Positions 6,595 through 9,294 of a stretch of DNA of 9,294 nucleotides are shown here, one piece after another (position 1 is the first letter of the stretch; each line of letters begins with the position of its first letter). The notes under the pieces are model-generated. The model saw only the letters and a list, made by a program, of their open reading frames with translations, was not told the origin of the DNA and made no database searches. The translations under genes were made by a program, and so were the position numbers. The DNA is from Acidimicrobiales bacterium (GTDB lineage: Bacteria; Actinomycetota; Acidimicrobiia; Acidimicrobiales; SZUA-35): positions 1-9,294 of the forward strand of contig JABDJU010000071.1 in assembly GCA_013003325.1 (NCBI GenBank), written 5' to 3'.

Positions 6595-7440
6595 TCATCG
6601 CGCGGCGAGTTGGGCGAAGTAGTCGGGCCAGCTGATGTGTCGGCGACCGGCGGCCTCGGCGTAGTGGCTGGGGTTGTCGGCTGCGCCGTTTCGGATGCCT
6701 TCGTAGATCCCGGCGATGACGTCACCGAGGAACTCCCCCAACTCCGCAACCCGGTCGGCGCGGTAGTCCTCGACCGAGACGGGGCTATAGGTCAGATTCG
6801 TCCCGAATGCAAAATTGAGGTAATCGGCCAACTCATATTGGGTGATGGCGTCACCGTGCAGGTTGTAGGTGCGGCCATTATGTTCGTCGTCGGTGAGCAT
6901 GCGGGCATACGCGTAGGCAAGCTCCGGCCGGGTGGTGTAGCCGCATCGCCCATCACCGGCGCAGTTCGTGATGCCACCAGCTTCGACGTAGGAATCGACG
7001 TAGTCGATGTCGGGTTCGATGTAGATGCCGTTGCGGCCGATCACCCAGTCCATGCCGCTCTGGCGAACGTCCTCTTCGGTTTGGCGGTTGCTCTGCACGA
7101 TCGGCGAAAACGCCGCGCCCTCCTCGGCGCCCTGGACGCTGGTGTAGACGATCTTGCGCACACCCGCATCGCGGGCGGCATTGATGACGTTGCGGTGTTG
7201 ACCGATCCGCTTGTCCGGTGCGTCCATGCCCGACACCAACAGGACGGCATCAGCCGAGCGCAGCGAGTCTCGCAGCTGCTCGGGCCGGTCGTAGTCACCG
7301 GGCCGGATCTCGACACCAAGGCCATGAGCGTTTGCAGGCGTGCGGGCGAGCCCGACGACCTCGGTGCCGGACAGCGCCGCGGTTGCCTTCACGATCTCGG
7401 CGCCCAGCCGACCGCTCGCCGCAGTGATCGCAACCCTCAT
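6595..7440 (-). CDS. NmrA/QorB-like NAD(P)-binding oxidoreductase
   Basis: The 281-residue protein is an atypical short-chain dehydrogenase of the NmrA type. The N-terminal Rossmann motif is AITAASGRLG (4-13), with Ala in place of the first Gly of GxxGxxG, a known variant of this group. ARTP at 32-35 offers an Arg suited to NADPH. GDYDRPEQL (48-56) and the QHRNVINAARDAGVRKIVYT stretch (81-100) resemble E. coli QorB, an NAD(P)H:quinone oxidoreductase. The classical YxxxK pair is absent, so it could be a reductase or a redox sensor. I start at the ATG at 7440 because the Rossmann strand begins at residue 2. A longer frame to 7512 exists but its extra residues look non-coding. This ATG overlaps the stop of a 13-codon leader ORF (ATGA) and has no ribosome site of its own, so it is probably translated by coupling. 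The small membrane-protein gene follows. Confidence 0.85.
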   Translation of the reverse strand: MRVAITAASGRLGAEIVKATAALSGTEVVGLARTPANAHGLGVEIRPGDYDRPEQLRDSLRSADAVLLVSGMDAPDKRIGQHRNVINAARDAGVRKIVYTSVQGAEEGAAFSPIVQSNRQTEEDVRQSGMDWVIGRNGIYIEPDIDYVDSYVEAGGITNCAGDGRCGYTTRPELAYAYARMLTDDEHNGRTYNLHGDAITQYELADYLNFAFGTNLTYSPVSVEDYRADRVAELGEFLGDVIAGIYEGIRNGAADNPSHYAEAAGRRHISWPDYFAQLAAR

Positions 7441-7478
7441 GGCTGGGCGTGCCGGAGTTCGGTCTTCTTGTTGGTCAT
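7437..7478 (-). CDS. 13-codon leader ORF coupled to the NmrA-like gene
   Basis: An ATG at 7478 has an excellent GAAGGAG ribosome site six bases upstream (7485-7491) and encodes MTNKKTELRHAQP, then TGA. The TGA overlaps the ATG of the NmrA-like gene in the sequence ATGA. It may be a leader peptide that feeds ribosomes into the main gene. Alternatively it is the true N-terminus of that gene cut off by loss of one base: adding one base in the CC before ATGA would fuse the two in frame. It has no recognisable function of its own. Confidence 0.5.
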   Translation of the reverse strand: MTNKKTELRHAQP

Positions 7479-7548
7479 GGCCGGCTCCTTCGGTTCGTCG
7501 TCGGCACTCCAAGTGTTGCCGCGCGGCCGGGCGGCGTTGGGGTGAAAC

Positions 7549-7568
7549 TCTGACCTTTGAGGGTCAGA
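7549..7568. promoter_or_regulatory. Inverted repeat in the divergent intergenic region, possible operator
   Basis: TCTGACC and GGTCAGA form perfect 7-base arms with a six-base spacer (TTTGAG), 20 bases in all. It lies between the divergent NmrA-like and MBL lipoprotein genes, about 70 bases upstream of the leader ORF. The size and symmetry suit a dimeric regulator. No convincing -35/-10 pair was found beside it. Confidence 0.35.
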
Positions 7569-7597
7569 TCTGGACACGACGGGCAGGGCTGTCACGT

Positions 7598-7617
7598 CTC
7601 GACCCCTGAGTGTCGAG
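7598..7617. promoter_or_regulatory. Second inverted repeat in the same intergenic region
   Basis: CTCGAC and GTCGAG form 6-base arms with an eight-base spacer. The repeat lies about 49 bases from the first one on the side of the MBL lipoprotein gene. The arm sequences of the two differ, so they need not bind the same protein. It could also form a short RNA hairpin. Confidence 0.25.
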
Positions 7618-7700
7618 TTCGGCCCTCGCCTCGGCCGTGCGCAATCGGAATGCTGAATCCGTCAGCGCCCGCACGTCGGGCCCAACCAAGGAGTCCCCCA

Positions 7701-8747
7701 ATGAGAACCCAACACAAACGATCCCGAATCTGGGCGATTGCCGCATTGATGCTCGCCTTCACGCTCATCGCAGCCGCATGCTCATCGGACGACCCTGTCG
7801 AGACCTCGACCGAAACCACCGCTGCGACCACCGACCCGAGCACCACCTCGGCCGTGGACATCACCGGTGCCGAGGCCGAGCCCGTCGAAGACACCGAGCC
7901 AGTCGAGGACGACAGCACCGTCGGGCCATCCACAACCGTGCGAGACAGCGGCCTGACCGTGACCGTTCAGGCGGCCGGCGATCACACCGTCCACACCGTG
8001 GTCTCGCCCGAACAGGCCTTCGCCAACGCCACGCACATCGTCGAGACCGACAACGCACTGGTGCTGTTCGACACCCAGTTCCTGCTCCCCAACGCCGCAG
8101 ACTTTCGGGCCTACGCCGACAGTCTCGGCAAACCGATCGAGGCCGTGTTCATCACCCACGCCCACCCCGATCACTTCCTCGGCAGCGAAGCCTTCGCCGA
8201 CCTCACCCTGTACGCGATCGCCGACGTCGTGGACGCGATTGCCGCCAACGGCGATGCCGAAGTCGAAGAGAAACAGGCCGACTTCGGCCCCGAACTCATC
8301 GCCCCCACCTTTATCATCCCCGAGATCGTCGAGCTCGGCACAATGGAGATCGACGGAGTGGCCTTTGAACTCGAGACCGTGGTCGACGCCGAAGCCGAAT
8401 CTCAACTCGTCGTGCGCATCCCCGATGCGGGCGCCATCGTGACCGGCGACATCATCTACAGCGGCTCGCACCTGATCCTCGCCGGCCCAGCCGACACCTG
8501 GATCCAGGCCATCAACGGCCTCGCCGCCGACTCCGCCGACTACCCGATCGTGCTGCCCGGTCACGGCAACGCCGCCGACCCCACCGTGTACGACACCAAC
8601 ATCGCCTGGCTCACCACCGCCAACGAACTCCTCGGCACAGCAGAAACCGGTGAAGAGTTCAAGCAAGGCCTCATCGACGCCTTCCCCGAGCTCGGCATGG
8701 AAGCCGCCATCGACTTCGTCCTGCCGATCTACTTCCCCGAAGGCTGA
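7701..8747 (+). CDS. Lipoprotein with a metallo-beta-lactamase fold
   Basis: The 348-residue product starts at an ATG with AAGGAG seven bases upstream (7688-7693). A longer frame back to 7557 lacks a ribosome site and its extra residues look non-coding. A basic N-terminus, a hydrophobic stretch and the lipobox-like LIAAAC with Cys27 mark it as a membrane-anchored lipoprotein. Residues ~30-80 are a flexible Thr/Ser/Glu/Asp-rich linker. The MBL domain shows HAHPDH at 153-158 (HxHxDH, metal ligands and D157), the bridging Asp in TGD at 250, and the late His in LPGHG at 288. The usual third-motif His (as in GHTPG) is missing; VVDAEAESQLVVRIP sits there instead, and an extra His follows at 257 (GDIIYSGSH). 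This points to an MBL subfamily with an altered metal site. The substrate is unknown; it is a hydrolase on the outer face of the membrane rather than a proven beta-lactamase. Confidence 0.85.
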   Translation: MRTQHKRSRIWAIAALMLAFTLIAAACSSDDPVETSTETTAATTDPSTTSAVDITGAEAEPVEDTEPVEDDSTVGPSTTVRDSGLTVTVQAAGDHTVHTVVSPEQAFANATHIVETDNALVLFDTQFLLPNAADFRAYADSLGKPIEAVFITHAHPDHFLGSEAFADLTLYAIADVVDAIAANGDAEVEEKQADFGPELIAPTFIIPEIVELGTMEIDGVAFELETVVDAEAESQLVVRIPDAGAIVTGDIIYSGSHLILAGPADTWIQAINGLAADSADYPIVLPGHGNAADPTVYDTNIAWLTTANELLGTAETGEEFKQGLIDAFPELGMEAAIDFVLPIYFPEG

Positions 8748-8766
8748 GGCGAGCTCGAGGCGACGT

Positions 8767-8795
8767 CCGCCCCGGCCGGTCGGTCCGGGTGGCGG
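8767..8795. terminator. GC-rich hairpin between convergent genes, possible shared terminator
   Basis: CCGCC (8767-8771) pairs with GGCGG (8791-8795), and CCGG (8772-8775) with CCGG (8785-8788), leaving a two-base bulge and a nine-base loop. It lies 20 bases after the MBL gene stop and 14 bases before the end of the convergent AraC-family gene, so it could end both transcripts. It has no T-run. Confidence 0.4.
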
Positions 8796-8808
8796 TGTCC
8801 ATGGTGGT

Positions 8809-9294
8809 TCAGGCTTCGGAATCCTCTCCCGCCGAAGCCTGGACCGCCGTGACCGTGTCGGGAGCGAATGACTGCCGAAACTCGCCCGGCGACAGGCCCA
8901 CCACCCGACGAACGAACTTCGTGAAATTCGTCGCCTCGTCGAAACCGAACGAACGACCAACCTGCCCAATCGGGATCGATTCGTCGGCGAGCAAACGTCG
9001 GAGCTCGAGACGGACCCGATCATCCACCACCTGCCTCGCCGTCCGGCCGGCGACCGACTTGCATGCACGGTCGAGGGTGCGGCTGCTGTATCCCAGCTGA
9101 CGAGCGAGGGCCTGCACCGATGGCCGTTCGTACAACTCACGCTCCAAGAGCTCCCGAAGCTCCACATAGGCCGCCGGCAACACAGTTCTGCTGCCATCGT
9201 CATCGGATTCTCCGTCGATGAGCAGCAGCAGCACGCGCAGAATGGTCCGCATCAGATCGACGCGTTGCGATGAGCCATCGAATCGGTCCTGCTC
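8809..9294 (-). CDS. AraC family transcriptional regulator, 5' partial
   Basis: The frame is open to the right edge of the window, so the N-terminal sensing domain and the start are missing; 161 codons are present. The C-terminal DNA-binding region has two helix-turn-helix units. The first contains VQALARQLGYSSRTLDRACK. The second contains IPIGQVGRSFGFDEATNFTK followed by FVRRVVGLSPGEFRQSF, which matches the AraC signature with its terminal G-x-S-P-x-x-F-R. The upstream part (RTILRVLLLLIDGE) resembles the linker that follows the cupin domain in many AraC proteins. An internal ATG at 9252 is unlikely to be the start because it would remove the sensing domain. It is convergent with the MBL lipoprotein gene. 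Its target and effector cannot be seen. Confidence 0.9.
   Translation of the reverse strand, partial: EQDRFDGSSQRVDLMRTILRVLLLLIDGESDDDGSRTVLPAAYVELRELLERELYERPSVQALARQLGYSSRTLDRACKSVAGRTARQVVDDRVRLELRRLLADESIPIGQVGRSFGFDEATNFTKFVRRVVGLSPGEFRQSFAPDTVTAVQASAGEDSEA

Noticed and set aside
6565..7545. Plus-strand open frame of 326 codons opposite the NmrA-like gene
   Set aside because: It is antisense to a gene with clear Rossmann and QorB-like motifs, and the composition is that of a GC-bias shadow.
7782..9203. Minus-strand open frame of 473 codons opposite the MBL lipoprotein and AraC genes
   Set aside because: It is Gly/Val/Asp-rich or Arg/Ser-rich antisense of two well-supported genes, with no motif and no ribosome site.

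Overview
The window is GC-rich bacterial DNA with a strong bias to G or C at third codon positions and short intergenic gaps. Two start sites look leaderless (a -10-like box 6 to 7 bases before the ATG). Together with the protein families present, this suggests an actinobacterium, possibly of the Acidimicrobiia type. That assignment is inference; there is no rRNA or other marker gene here.

Layout. Bases 1-703 (+) are the 3' part of a 2-oxoacid dehydrogenase acyltransferase (E2) catalytic-domain protein. From 776 to 1870 (-) lies a two-gene unit: a YceI-family protein followed by a small membrane protein that is broken by a one-base frameshift. It is divergent from a MarR-family regulator at 1930-2406 (+), and the two promoters overlap in a gap of about 60 bases. 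Just beyond MarR, on the minus strand at about 2439-2582, is the decayed 3' end of an AraC-family regulator. A 665-residue secreted metalloprotease follows (2703-4700, +), with a pre-peptidase (PPC-like) region and a metzincin-like zinc motif; a strong hairpin terminator follows it. A CPBP-family intramembrane protease is at 5052-5873 (+).

From 6052 to 7478 (-) is a unit of an NmrA/QorB-like NAD(P)-binding protein preceded by a 13-codon leader ORF, then a small four-helix membrane protein whose annotated start looks frameshifted. It is divergent from a lipoprotein with a metallo-beta-lactamase fold (7701-8747, +). The window ends inside an AraC-family regulator (8809-9294, -), convergent with the lipoprotein gene across a shared hairpin.

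How the genes relate. The MarR/YceI/membrane-protein set looks like a small self-regulated stress module, and the NmrA-like gene plus membrane protein looks like a small redox-related operon. The two proteases and the MBL lipoprotein act at or outside the membrane. I see no mobile element, CRISPR array, RNA gene or phage gene, and no coherent new multi-gene system. The most notable signals are the repeated single-base losses at short G runs at or near the 5' ends of minus-strand genes, the metzincin-like protease with no Met-turn methionine, the MBL protein with a non-canonical metal-ligand set, and the AraC remnant.
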